Source: VRUE01 sp963742535 (GTDB taxonomy: Bacteria; Actinomycetota; Thermoleophilia; Solirubrobacterales; 70-9). Taken from it: 64,000 bases of DNA. Positions 33,458 through 41,949 of this stretch are shown one piece after another; positions within the stretch are counted from its first letter, which is position 1, and each line of letters begins with the position of its first letter. The translations under genes were made by a program, and so were the position numbers. A model generated the notes under the pieces. It worked only from the letters and a program-made list of their open reading frames with translations. It was not told where the DNA came from and searched no databases. The DNA lies in the NCBI GenBank assembly GCA_963742535.1, contig CAVUMC010000002.1:1922001-1986000 (forward strand), written 5' to 3'.

Positions 33458-34051
33458 TCACTCGACTGAGAGCCGGGCTTTCAGCTCTTGCAAGCGCCGG
33501 AGGCGAGGGTCGTCATCGCCGACCATCCGGACCAACCAGTCTTCGACGGCCGTGACGTCGAAGTCTTCAGCGGCAACCAGCATTTGCTCGATGTCGATCC
33601 AGTCCTTGGGCCGGTCGAACATTGCCTTGCATATAGCGAGGTGCTCGGGAGCGAGGATCGGGATCGTCTCGCCGGCGAACGGCACGCGGCGTATCCGCTT
33701 GCGCATCTCGTCGTGGATCTGCTCGTTGGCGAAGAAGAGGTCGACGGCGTTGTCGTTCCACCAAAGGCGACACTGGCCATCCCGTTCCAAGGCAGCGGTG
33801 TCGAGGTCGCCTGCATTGACTCCGAGTGATTCCAGCGCTTCGAACACCCTCTTCCATTTGGAGGTCGGTACGAAGACGTTGACGTCGATATCGATCGTGG
33901 CGCGGGGCTCGGCGTAGTAGGCGAGCGCGAGCGCGCCGCCGATCGCGTGCGGGATCCTTGCGGCCCGCAACTGGTCGTGAATCGCGGTGACCTTGCCGGG
34001 CAGGGACGGCTCGGCGTCCGGTTTTCTCCGACTAGAGCCCCCGGCGGTCAC
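33458..34051 (-). CDS. Nucleotidyltransferase-fold protein (toxin-antitoxin-type NTase)
   Basis: A 197-residue protein of the DNA polymerase beta-like nucleotidyltransferase superfamily, similar in size and motif to AbiEii/MenT-type and DUF6036-like proteins. The motif GGALALAYY is followed by IDIDV (Asp54 and Asp56), the two metal-binding acids. It follows the small gene upstream with a 4-base ATGA overlap. Two-gene modules of this kind often act as toxin and antitoxin or in phage defence. Which partner would be toxic cannot be told here. Confidence 0.72.
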   Translation of the reverse strand: MTAGGSSRRKPDAEPSLPGKVTAIHDQLRAARIPHAIGGALALAYYAEPRATIDIDVNVFVPTSKWKRVFEALESLGVNAGDLDTAALERDGQCRLWWNDNAVDLFFANEQIHDEMRKRIRRVPFAGETIPILAPEHLAICKAMFDRPKDWIDIEQMLVAAEDFDVTAVEDWLVRMVGDDDPRLRRLQELKARLSVE

Positions 34052-34539
34052 GCCTGCGCGGGGCCCAGCTGCGGGAAGCGGAGCGCCTTGCCTTTGCGCC
34101 CGCCCGATGGCAGGGCGTCAGCCAGCAAGAGCAGGTCCTCGAGCGTCTTTCCCCGTTCCTGGGGGGAAGCGGCAATCCATTCCGCTGCCGATCGAGTCGA
34201 GTCCGGGCTTGTCGTCGGTCCCCTCCACTCGTCTCCCAAGGCGCTGGAGAGGAGGTGACGTAGCGTGGGCCCGGGCTCTTTGCCCTTGGCGAGCTGCGCG
34301 AGCAGCTCTCGTGCGGCCCGATCCACTGGGGGCGTTGCTATTGGCGCCCCGGCACGCCTGGCGCTATCGCGAAGCTGCTCCGGATCGAGCACCTTGTCCG
34401 CTCGCTCGCTGGCCTCCGCGATAACGCCATCGTCCAGTTCCTTGAACGTCGCGAGCGTGCGACTGCGCGGTCCCTCGGGCGTGTTGTGGGACTCGCGTAT
34501 CTCGAACGCGCCACGCTTCGTGGCAACTACGAAAGCCAT
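34048..34539 (-). CDS. Hypothetical partner of the nucleotidyltransferase (possible antitoxin)
   Basis: A 163-residue protein with no clear family, beginning MAFVVATKRGAFEIRESH and continuing with a helical, charged central region. ATG 34539 is preferred: a TTG at 34548 is also in frame, but the ATG lies 9 bases after a TATATT -10-like element, which suggests a leaderless transcript. A perfect 10-bp inverted repeat brackets that element and covers the start codon, typical of an autoregulated antitoxin gene. The DNA-binding segment itself was not identified. Confidence 0.6.
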   Translation of the reverse strand: MAFVVATKRGAFEIRESHNTPEGPRSRTLATFKELDDGVIAEASERADKVLDPEQLRDSARRAGAPIATPPVDRAARELLAQLAKGKEPGPTLRHLLSSALGDEWRGPTTSPDSTRSAAEWIAASPQERGKTLEDLLLLADALPSGGRKGKALRFPQLGPAQA

Positions 34540-34564
34540 AGTGGGCAAAATATACCACTATGGC
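34535..34564 (-). promoter_or_regulatory. Operator-like inverted repeat around the -10 element of the NTase module
   Basis: GCCATAGTGG (34535-34544) and CCACTATGGC (34555-34564) are perfect complements 10 bases apart. The spacer on the coding strand contains TATATT. One arm includes the ATG of the first gene. Confidence 0.65.
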
Positions 34565-34572
34565 TCGGTGGC

Positions 34573-35941
34573 TTAGGCCGTCTCCAGCGACACCGTGTGG
34601 TTGGCGACGATCATGCTGTTGGGGTCCCACTTGCGCTTGACCTCGGCGAGACGGGCGCAGGTGTCGGCGGGGAGGATCGCGTCGACGTCGCAGGGGCGCT
34701 CGGTGAAGTTGTAGTAGGAGCCCTCGCCGGCCCATGGCTGCATCGTCTCCTCGATCTTGCGCAGGTGGGCGGGGATCGCCTCGCCCAGCTCCGGGGTCAT
34801 CGGCATGCCGACGCTGTACATGACGAACTCGGTCTCGAGGTGCGTGAGAGCGCCACCGTTGGGATCGGGACGGCCGAGCGCACCGCCGATGTGGCGCAGC
34901 TCGCTGAGCAGCATCGGCGAGCCCGAAGCCGGGACCGGCGAGGCCGGTGAAGGCGTCGACCGCCTCGTCAGGGAGTTCGCGAATCGTCAGGCCCTCGCCC
35001 AGGCCCGGCACCGGGTTCTCCGGATCCATGTGGATGCGGCAGAGGCCCTCGGCGGGGATCTGGCTCCAGGTGTCCATGATCGTCTCGCCCAGCTCGCGCA
35101 GCGGCGCGACGATCGCTTCGCCCTCCTCCGGGGTGCCGATGCAGGCACCGTCGATCGTCAGCAGCGGTCGGCCGCGGATCGGCTCGGGCACGTCTGGGAT
35201 CGGCGGCGGCGTGATGAAGCGGACGACCGAGGTGACGCTGTCGGGGAGGTTGGCGGCCCAGTCGCGGTAGGCGCGCACGGCATCGGCGCCAAGCTCGGCC
35301 GGGAAGACGAGGGCGCCAGCGTAGATCTCGCCGATCGGGATCAGGTTGAGGTGCAGGGCGGTGACGAGCGCGTAGCCCCCGCCGCCGCCGCGCAGGGCCC
35401 AGAAGAGGTCGGGCTCGTTCTCGGCGTCGACCGTGCGCTGCTCGCCGTCGGCGGTGATGAGCTCGATCGCGCGCACGCGGTTGCAGGCGAAGCCGTACTG
35501 GCGACCGAGCCAGCTGAGGCCACCGCCGAGGGTGAAGCCGGTTACGCCGACGTCGGGCGAGGAGCCCGGCATCGAGCAAAGGTTGTGCTTCTGCGCGGCG
35601 GCGCTGAGCTCGGCGACGAGGACGCCGGCCTCGACCCGGGCGGTCTGCGCCTCGGGGTCGACCTCGATCCCGCGCATGCGCTCGGTCTTGACCAGGATCG
35701 CCCCTTCGAGCGAGCCCGCCAGGCCGAAGGCGCCGTGCCCGGTCCCCTGGCCGGCGACGCGCAGGTCGTTCTCGGCGGCGAAGCGGACCGTCTTGGCGAT
35801 GTCGTCGGCGCTCTCGACGAAGGCGACCGCCTCGGGGCGCTGGTCGGCGGCGAGGTTCCAGGCGAGGCGCGCCTCGTCCCAGTCGGCATCGCTCGGGGTG
35901 GCAACGCGGCCGGCGATCGCCAGCCCGGTGAAGTCACTCAT
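34573..35941 (-). pseudogene. FAD-linked (BBE-type) oxidoreductase, frameshifted
   Basis: Flavin oxidase of the PCMH/berberine-bridge-enzyme group, expected length about 455 aa. The N-terminal FAD-binding half runs from ATG 35941 (motifs GQGTGHGAFG and LGGGLSWLGRQYG) to about 34927. The C-terminal half continues in another frame from about 34926 to 34573 and ends with the BBE signature (YYNFTERP and KWDPNSMIVANHT). One extra base near 34926-34928 (or two missing) separates them. Without correction the first frame would run on into nonsense to 34364. A sequencing error and a true mutation cannot be told apart here. Confidence 0.85.
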
Positions 35942-36043
35942 CTCTCTCCTCTGTCCGTGGGCCCGCCCATCCTAGTGTGAAAAATAAGTGAAATTAATCA
36001 ATAACACTTGTGTATTTTCCAACTATATGGCAGGGTGCCGTCG

Positions 36044-36187
36044 ATGTTCGCTCACGTCGCCGGCATACCCGTGGAGGAGTCACTTCCCTGGCTTGTGCCG
36101 ATAGGCGGTGTCACCTCGGCCGCGCTGGTGACATTTGTGCGCTCACATTTGCCGCGCCGCTTCCGTGAAAGAGGGCGGAAGCACTAG
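36044..36187 (+). CDS. Small membrane protein preceding tyrosinase (47 aa)
   Basis: Reading frame ATG 36044 to TAG 36187, 47 residues: short N terminus with a PVEESL segment, one hydrophobic stretch (LPWLVPIGGVTSAALVTFV) and a strongly basic tail (RSHLPRRFRERGRKH), as in an inside-positive membrane anchor. It ends 3 bases before the tyrosinase ATG, so it is probably first gene of that operon. The AT-rich stretch upstream (35975-36025) could carry the promoter. No family recognised. Confidence 0.5.
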   Translation: MFAHVAGIPVEESLPWLVPIGGVTSAALVTFVRSHLPRRFRERGRKH

Positions 36188-36190
36188 GCG

Positions 36191-37033
36191 ATGGCAACCG
36201 GAGCGCCGACAGCCCAGCGCCAGGCCGTGCCGGTCCGGCAGCGCCCGCGAGCCGATCAGATGACCGCTGCGCAGGTGAAAGAGCTGCGCGCGGCCTTCGC
36301 CGCCCTGCAGAAAATCGGCGACGAGCGCGGGTATGAGCACTTCGCCAGCATGCACGGCCTGCCACTGCCGTCCGAGTGCGGGATCGCCCACGGTCACCCA
36401 GCTTTTTTGCCTTGGCACCGCGCCTATCTGCTGCGCTTCGAGCAGGCGCTGCGCGACACCGGCCACGACGTGATGCTGCCCTGGTGGGACTGGACGCGGA
36501 CGCGGGAAATCCCGGCGATCTACAGGGAGGAGAAAGCTCCCGGCGGCTCACCCAATCCGCTCTACTCGGCGCGGATCTCCGAGCTTGCGCGCCAGCAGGG
36601 CGCGAGAGCGGAAGGAGAAAGGGGAGAAACGACTCGCTGGCTTGCCCAGTTCGAGAAGACGGTGAGACAGCCGGGTCGTCCTGGCACTCGCCTGCCGACG
36701 CGGGGCGAGATCGAATACGCGATCGCCGAATACAAACAGTACGAACAGTTCCGCGAAGCAATCGAGAACTACCACGGTGATGCCCATGTCTGGGTGGGCG
36801 GACACATGGGGAACCTGCCGTTTGCCGCCTTCGACCCGATCTTCTGGGCGCACCACTGCATGATCGACCGCATCTGGCGCATTTGGCAGCTTGAACACCC
36901 CGGCGCCAGCTTTCCGGAGACCCTACGCAACAAGACGATGACGCCGTTCAACCTGACCGCGGGAGCGGTGCTCGACCCCACCGCGCTCGGCTACGACTAC
37001 GCGCTCTCGGTGACCCAGGTGAGACCGGGCTGA
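36191..37033 (+). CDS. Tyrosinase family copper enzyme
   Basis: Type 3 dicopper oxidase of 280 aa acting on phenols. The CuA site includes the HGHPAFLPWHRAYLLRFE segment (His67 and His76, with His55 before it). The CuB site includes NYHGDAHVWVGGH (His195, His199) and DPIFWAHHCMIDR (His222). No signal peptide or Tat motif is visible, so it may be cytoplasmic or carried by a partner. It overlaps the next gene by one base (TGATG), and that gene resembles the C-terminal shield domain of polyphenol oxidases. A role in melanin-like pigment formation is likely. Confidence 0.9.
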   Translation: MATGAPTAQRQAVPVRQRPRADQMTAAQVKELRAAFAALQKIGDERGYEHFASMHGLPLPSECGIAHGHPAFLPWHRAYLLRFEQALRDTGHDVMLPWWDWTRTREIPAIYREEKAPGGSPNPLYSARISELARQQGARAEGERGETTRWLAQFEKTVRQPGRPGTRLPTRGEIEYAIAEYKQYEQFREAIENYHGDAHVWVGGHMGNLPFAAFDPIFWAHHCMIDRIWRIWQLEHPGASFPETLRNKTMTPFNLTAGAVLDPTALGYDYALSVTQVRPG

Positions 37034-37494
37034 TGGAACGCTTCGACCCAAGCCCGATCTCCCTGCCCGCCGTGATCGCCGCCGGCGAGTTCAGCGCCGC
37101 GCAGCTGGTCTTCTACGAAGTCGACCACTCCGGCCCCTCGTTCACGGCGCCGGTCTTCCTCGATGCTGGTGAGGTCGATGCCACCACGCCGCTCGACCCG
37201 GAGGCCGGCTTCGCCGGCTCCTTCGTGATCTTCGGCCACGGCGGCTGTGCCGGCGACGTCGGCCACTGCGACGTGCCCGAGAAGCGCAAGGACCCCTTCG
37301 ACAACCGTCCCCTGCACGCCTTGACGCCACAGACGAAGACCGTCGACATCACCGAGGCGCTGAAGCGCGTTCTCGGCAACGGCCCGGTCGAGGAGCTGCG
37401 GGTCAGCGTCCTGGCCCTGCTGCCGGGTGAGGACCAGCCGCAACTGGACGACGTGCTCTTCTTCTCCGCGATGCGCCTCCTCGCCTTCGACTAG
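37033..37494 (+). CDS. Stand-alone polyphenol oxidase C-terminal-like domain (PPO1_KFDV-like)
   Basis: A 153-residue beta-rich protein coupled to tyrosinase. It begins with two strands (AAQLVFYEVDHSGPSF), has the segment FAGSFVIFGHGGC that resembles the KFDV region of plant polyphenol oxidases, and ends in a helix plus strands (ITEALKRVLG ... LRVSVLALLP). In plants this domain covers the copper site until removed. Here it would be a separate chaperone or lid protein; this is inference from family resemblance and position. Cysteines in GHGGCAGDVGHCDV could bind copper. Confidence 0.65.
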   Translation: MERFDPSPISLPAVIAAGEFSAAQLVFYEVDHSGPSFTAPVFLDAGEVDATTPLDPEAGFAGSFVIFGHGGCAGDVGHCDVPEKRKDPFDNRPLHALTPQTKTVDITEALKRVLGNGPVEELRVSVLALLPGEDQPQLDDVLFFSAMRLLAFD

Positions 37495-37511
37495 GCGACG
37501 GCCGGCCGCGG

Positions 37512-38165
37512 TCAGGCGGCGATGCGACGATGCTCGACTTCTCCGCCGCGCGCGATCAACACGTCGTTGACCAGTCGGGGCGGGAAGAGGCCGTGGGCGG
37601 CGACGCCGGGATCGGCCTCCAGGCGGGCCGCCAACTCCGCTGGATTGGCGATCTCGCCGCCGTAGTCGGCGATCACGCCGGCGTCGGGGCTGGCCGGGGC
37701 GTCGCGCAGGGCGACGTCCGAGCCGAGCCGCTCCAGGGTCGAGGCGATGCCGAAAGCGAAGAGCTCGAGCGGCACAGGCGCGCTGAGCGCGTCGACCGGC
37801 TTGCTCGAATCGGCGATGACGACGAAGCGCTCGGCCGCCGCGGCGACGATCTTCTCGCGCAAGTGGGCGCCGCCACCGCCCTTGATCAGCCAGCCGTCCG
37901 GCGTTACCTGGTCGGTGCCGTCGATCGCGATGTCGAGCCGCGCCAGCTCACTGAACTCCTCGACCGGGACACCCAGCTCGCGCGCCTGCTGTTCAGTCGC
38001 ATCCGAGGTCGCGACGCAGCGAATCCCGCTCAGTCCCCGCGCCGCGATCGCGGGCAAGAGAAAGGCGACGGTCGAGCCTGTGCCGAGGCCAATGGTCATC
38101 CCGTCCTCGACCAGCTCCGCCGCGGCCTCTGCCGCCAGGCGCTTCTCGACGTCTGCCTCGCTCAC
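37512..38165 (-). CDS. rpiA: Ribose-5-phosphate isomerase A
   Basis: Interconverts ribose 5-phosphate and ribulose 5-phosphate in the non-oxidative pentose phosphate pathway. 217 aa, normal for RpiA. Signature segments are GLGTGSTVAFLL, the Asp-rich IDGTDQV loop and LIKGGGGAHLREKI with the catalytic region. GTG start at 38165. It adds the missing isomerase to the zwf-gnd-pgl and tkt-tal genes of this window. Confidence 0.95.
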   Translation of the reverse strand: MSEADVEKRLAAEAAAELVEDGMTIGLGTGSTVAFLLPAIAARGLSGIRCVATSDATEQQARELGVPVEEFSELARLDIAIDGTDQVTPDGWLIKGGGGAHLREKIVAAAAERFVVIADSSKPVDALSAPVPLELFAFGIASTLERLGSDVALRDAPASPDAGVIADYGGEIANPAELAARLEADPGVAAHGLFPPRLVNDVLIARGGEVEHRRIAA

Positions 38166-38214
38166 GGCGCGCCACTCTAATCCCGCCTCCGGCGAGATCT
38201 ATGCTCGCGGCTGC

Positions 38215-38799
38215 ATGGATGCGCGGATTTGGATCAGCGGGCCTGGCGGCGAGCCGCCGCGCTCGGCGGCGCTTGTGGCGGAGCGCACTGTGGTGGGGCG
38301 GGATCCTGAGGCGGCGATTCAGATCGAGGACGAGGCGGTGTCCTGGAATCACCTCGAGATCGAGAACCGGGGTGGGGTGCTGATGGCGACCGACCTCGAC
38401 AGCCGCAACGGAACGGCGCTCAACGGCGAGCCGCTGGACCGGCCGCGGCGGCTGCGCGACGGCGACACTCTGATCGTCGGCGGCCACCGGCTCGAACTCT
38501 CGGATCCGGTGCCGGGCCGGGCGGGCGGCACGGTCGCAGCCACCGGGCCAGGCGTCGCCCTGACCGAAGAGGAGCGGGCGACCGCCCTGGCTCTCGTCGC
38601 CCCCTACCGAGCCGAGGGTGCCTTTGCGGGTCGCCCCGCCACCCGGGCCGAGATCGCCGAGGCACTACACGTCAGCGAGCGAACCGCCCAGCGCCGCCTC
38701 GACGCCCTCGCCGCAAAGCTCGAAGTCCCGGGAGATTCGGGTCGCGAGCGCCCCCGCCTGATCGCCGCCCGCGTAATAGAGCTCGGCCTCGACCGCTAG
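38215..38799 (+). CDS. FHA domain protein with C-terminal helix-turn-helix
   Basis: A 194-residue cytoplasmic protein. FHA domain at about residues 20-95: VGRDP, a SWNHLEI segment (the SxxH element) and DSRNGTALNG. After a linker, residues about 115-194 contain a winged-helix-like region (ATRAEIAEALHVSERTAQRRLDALAAKL). This suggests a phosphothreonine-responsive DNA-binding regulator. ATG 38215 is preferred since the open frame upstream lies antisense to rpiA. A canonical Ser/Thr kinase lies 1.3 kb downstream and is a plausible partner. Confidence 0.83.
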   Translation: MDARIWISGPGGEPPRSAALVAERTVVGRDPEAAIQIEDEAVSWNHLEIENRGGVLMATDLDSRNGTALNGEPLDRPRRLRDGDTLIVGGHRLELSDPVPGRAGGTVAATGPGVALTEEERATALALVAPYRAEGAFAGRPATRAEIAEALHVSERTAQRRLDALAAKLEVPGDSGRERPRLIAARVIELGLDR

Positions 38800-38807
38800 C
38801 TGAATCG

Positions 38808-38826
38808 CTGGCCCGGACCGGGCCAG
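38808..38826 (+). terminator. Possible terminator after the FHA-HTH gene
   Basis: A 7-bp GC stem (CTGGCCC/GGGCCAG) with a 5-base loop lies 9 bases after the stop. A second palindrome, GACGCCGGCGTC, followed by GTTTT lies at about 38842-38858. Weak evidence. Confidence 0.35.
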
Positions 38827-38922
38827 GCGTGGCCCGGTTGGTGACGCCGGCGTCGTTTTCGCGCACGCCCTGTGAGCGGAGCATCGGTTGTGCAATCGCA
38901 ACCCACCCGAAAGGGGAGTCCA

Positions 38923-40002
38923 ATGCTCAACCGTTCAATCAAGTTCTTGCTCACCGTTCTTGCCCTGGCTCTGTTGCCGGTAGCGAGCGCCGCCGCTGCC
39001 GGACACTCGGGCGCCGTCGTCTTTTCGCGGGCGATCACCAGCATCGAAGAAACGAAAAGCGGCAAAGTCGAAAAAACCGAAGGCGGTCTCTTCGCCGCCC
39101 GCGACGGCCGCCTCAACCAGCTCACCGAAGATCCCGCCGACACTGAACCCGACTTCTCCGCTGACGGGCGCAAGATCGCCTTCGTCCGCGGTGGTGACGT
39201 CTGGTCGATGCGGGCGGACGGCACCGGCCAGCACCAGCTGACCTCCGGGCCGGAGGCGGACAGTCGCCCGCAGTTCGACCCAGAGGGTCACTACGTCGTC
39301 TTCGCCCGCGCGGCGAGCGAAGGCGGCTCGCGTGATCTCTACCGCGTCAACCTCGGCGGTACAGCCCGCCCGCTCGTCACCAGCCCAGGCGATGAGCACG
39401 AAGCCTCGTTCTCGCCCGACGGCAAGACGATCGTCTTCGTCCGCGGCGTCGCCGAGACCGGCGGTGGCGTGGCCGACGACATCTACTCGGTGCGCCCCTC
39501 CGGCGCCGGCCTGGCCCGTCTGACCAAGACCGGTCGTATCGACGAGTTCTCGCCCCGTTACTTCAAGGGCGGCATCGTCTTCAGTCGCGGCCAGAGCGGT
39601 GAAGGGCCGGGCGCTTACGCCGACATCTTCACCATGCGCAGCAATGGCGCCAAAGTGAAGGTGCTGGTCGCTGGTGCCGGCTCCTCCTTCGTCGAAGACG
39701 TGGCGCCGGCGGCGGGGATGCTGCTCTTCCGTCGCGATCGCGGCCTCTGGGTGAAGAAGATCGGTCCCGGCCGCGCCCACAAGCTGAGCGAAGTCGCCGA
39801 CAACTCGACGACCAACTCGGTCTTCTCCTCCGATGGCCGCAAGGTCGCCGCTTTCACCTCCACCAAAGAAGCGGAGACCCTCTCGGCGATCGACGTCGCC
39901 AGCCGCCGCAGCTCGCAGCTCGCTGAAGGCTTCGCGCTGGAAAGCGGCTCGACCGCGACGACGATCGGATCGGTAATGACCTGGCAGCCGGTGCGGCGCT
40001 GA
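38923..40002 (+). CDS. Secreted TolB-like (WD40/PD40) beta-propeller protein
   Basis: Exported 359-residue protein. ATG 38923 follows a strong AAGGGGAG site and gives a clean signal peptide (KFLLTVLALALLPVASAAAA). The rest shows repeated PD40 blades with the pattern F-S-x-D-G-x-K-I-x-F-x-R, as in FSADGRKIAFVR and FSPDGKTIVFVR. The family includes TolB and many actinobacterial extracellular propellers of unknown role; here it is not with other Tol genes. It ends at a hairpin-rich region and is followed by the kinase gene. Confidence 0.82.
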   Translation: MLNRSIKFLLTVLALALLPVASAAAAGHSGAVVFSRAITSIEETKSGKVEKTEGGLFAARDGRLNQLTEDPADTEPDFSADGRKIAFVRGGDVWSMRADGTGQHQLTSGPEADSRPQFDPEGHYVVFARAASEGGSRDLYRVNLGGTARPLVTSPGDEHEASFSPDGKTIVFVRGVAETGGGVADDIYSVRPSGAGLARLTKTGRIDEFSPRYFKGGIVFSRGQSGEGPGAYADIFTMRSNGAKVKVLVAGAGSSFVEDVAPAAGMLLFRRDRGLWVKKIGPGRAHKLSEVADNSTTNSVFSSDGRKVAAFTSTKEAETLSAIDVASRRSSQLAEGFALESGSTATTIGSVMTWQPVRR

Positions 40003-40054
40003 GCCCCATCCGGTTCTCCCGGGGGGCTCACATGGACTCCCCCCGGCTCCAGCG

Positions 40055-40088
40055 CGAAGGGCCCGCTCCTCACCGAGCGGGCCCTTCG
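40055..40088 (+). terminator. Strong hairpin terminator between the propeller and kinase genes
   Basis: A 14-bp perfect stem (40055-40068 with 40075-40088) and a 6-base loop, followed by a T-rich TCGTTTCG. A smaller TGAGCCCC/GGGGCTCA inverted repeat (40000-40030) starts at the stop codon just before. Confidence 0.7.
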
Positions 40089-40114
40089 TCGTTTCGCGTC
40101 GATATAACCGCCGC

Positions 40115-41947
40115 GTGGGAGAACCCTCGATTGGCTCGACTCTCGCCGGCTACCGGATCGATGCGCTGATCGCGCGCGGCGGCATGGGAGTGGTCTACCG
40201 GGCGACGCAGCTGGCGCTCGATCGGCCGGTGGCGCTGAAGGTGATCGCGCACGAGCTCGCCGACGACGAGAAATTCCGCAGTCGCTTCCTCGGTGAGTCG
40301 CGCCTCGCTGCCCGCCTCGAGCACCCCGCCGTGGTGCCGGTCTACGACGCCCGCGAGGAGGACGGTGAGCTGATCGTTGCGATGCGCCTGATCGAGGGCG
40401 GCGACCTGCGCAAACTGATCGACCGCGAGGGGCCGCTGCGGCCCCAGCGCGCGATCAATCTGCTCGGCCAGGTCGCCGAAGCGCTTGACGCCGCCCACGC
40501 CGCCGGCATCGTCCATCGCGACGTCAAGCCGCACAACGTCCTGGTCGAGGGCGAGCGCGCCTACCTCTCCGATTTCGGCCTGGCCAAGGCCTACGCGGAG
40601 ACCGGCTCGGGGGCCGGGGCCTCGATCGTCGGCACGGTCGAATACATGGCGCCGGAGCAGTGGCGCGGTGAGCGGGTCGGCCCGCCCGCCGACGTCTACG
40701 CGCTTGGCTGTGTCCTCTACGAGGCGTTGACCGGCGTCGTCCCTTACGCGCGCAAGGAGTCGGACACCGAGCCGGAGCTGCCACGGGGGATCGAGGCCGT
40801 GATCGAGCGGGCGGTGTCCAAGGACCCGGCCGATCGCTACCCGACCGCGGGGGCGCTGGTCGAAGCGGCCCGCGAGTGCCAGGGGGCGACCCCGGCGGCG
40901 ACTCTGGTGCTCAGCGAGCGACCCAAGAAGCCCACCGTGCGGCTGGGCGGAACATCTGATGAGAGGGAGTCCAAGCAGGGGGTGGGGCTGAGCCGCTGGC
41001 GTAGGCCGATCGCCGGCGTCTTCCTCTTCTGGTTCGTCGGCGGGGTGGGCGCGATCGTTGCGGTGGTTGCGCTGATCGCAAGTCTGCTCGGCGGCGAAGA
41101 AAGCGTCTCGGTCTCCGACCCGATCGCGGTCGCCGCGCCGCCTTTGCGGCTGGCGGTGGGGCCGAGAACCGTCTGGGTGACGAGCGCGACGGACGGGACT
41201 CTCTCCGGGGTTGATCCCGAAACGGAGCGGGTGACCTCGAAGTTGCCGGTCGGCAAGGGCGTCTCAGGGGTGACGATCGGCGACGGCTCGGTCTGGGTCT
41301 CGAACCCGCGCAGCGGCAAGGTGCTGAGGATCGATCCGGAAAAGGGTGTGGTTGCCGAAATTCCGGTTGGTGGCAGCCCCGGTGCGATCGTCGCCGGCGG
41401 CGGCCGAATCTGGGTCGCCGACGAGGACGGCGCCGGCATCACCGCGATCAACGCGAAGAGCGCCCACGTGATCAGGCAGGGGCTCGCACCTCACGCGGAG
41501 CCGCTGCGCCTCGCAGTCGGTGCCGGCGGCCTCTGGGTCAGCAGCGCCTCGACCGGCACCGTCCGCCGCATCGACCTCGGCACGATGGCCGCTGGCGCGC
41601 CGATCCTCGCCGGCCGCGGCCCCGCCGGCGTGACCGTCGGCAACGGCCTCGTCTGGGTCGCCAACAGCCGCGGCGGCACCGTGAGCCGAGTCGACCCATC
41701 CCTCCACACAGTCATCGGCGCCCCAATCTCCGTCGGCGCTCGCCCCGGCGGCATAGACGCCGGCACCGAAGCCATCTGGGTCGCCAGCTCCGCCGAAGCA
41801 ACCGTCAGTCGCCTCGACATCAACACCGGCGACCGCATAGGCGACCCGATCCGCGTCCCCCTAGACCCCGGCGCCGTAGCCGTCGGCTCCAAGGCAGTGT
41901 GGGTCGCCAGCAACCACGACGGCACGGTCACTCGCATCGAACCCTGA
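40115..41947 (+). CDS. PknB-like serine/threonine kinase with extracellular beta-propeller
   Basis: Transmembrane receptor kinase of 610 aa. The kinase domain (about 13-275) is canonical: glycine loop RGGMGVVY (21-28), Lys42, HRD at 134-136 with Asn141, DFG at 153-155 and MAPEQ. A membrane segment at about 305-330 is followed by a repeat domain (about 340-610) with blades of the pattern V-G-x-G-x-V-W-V-x-x, an NHL/YVTN-like propeller sensor. GTG start at 40115; a GATATAAC element 6 bases upstream suggests a leaderless transcript. The FHA-HTH protein nearby is a candidate substrate reader. Confidence 0.92.
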   Translation: MGEPSIGSTLAGYRIDALIARGGMGVVYRATQLALDRPVALKVIAHELADDEKFRSRFLGESRLAARLEHPAVVPVYDAREEDGELIVAMRLIEGGDLRKLIDREGPLRPQRAINLLGQVAEALDAAHAAGIVHRDVKPHNVLVEGERAYLSDFGLAKAYAETGSGAGASIVGTVEYMAPEQWRGERVGPPADVYALGCVLYEALTGVVPYARKESDTEPELPRGIEAVIERAVSKDPADRYPTAGALVEAARECQGATPAATLVLSERPKKPTVRLGGTSDERESKQGVGLSRWRRPIAGVFLFWFVGGVGAIVAVVALIASLLGGEESVSVSDPIAVAAPPLRLAVGPRTVWVTSATDGTLSGVDPETERVTSKLPVGKGVSGVTIGDGSVWVSNPRSGKVLRIDPEKGVVAEIPVGGSPGAIVAGGGRIWVADEDGAGITAINAKSAHVIRQGLAPHAEPLRLAVGAGGLWVSSASTGTVRRIDLGTMAAGAPILAGRGPAGVTVGNGLVWVANSRGGTVSRVDPSLHTVIGAPISVGARPGGIDAGTEAIWVASSAEATVSRLDINTGDRIGDPIRVPLDPGAVAVGSKAVWVASNHDGTVTRIEP

Positions 41948-41949
41948 CC

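Noticed and set aside
34364..34572. C-terminal continuation of the FAD oxidase frame into the nucleotidyltransferase module
   Set aside because: Read-through after the frameshift; the true end is at 34573.
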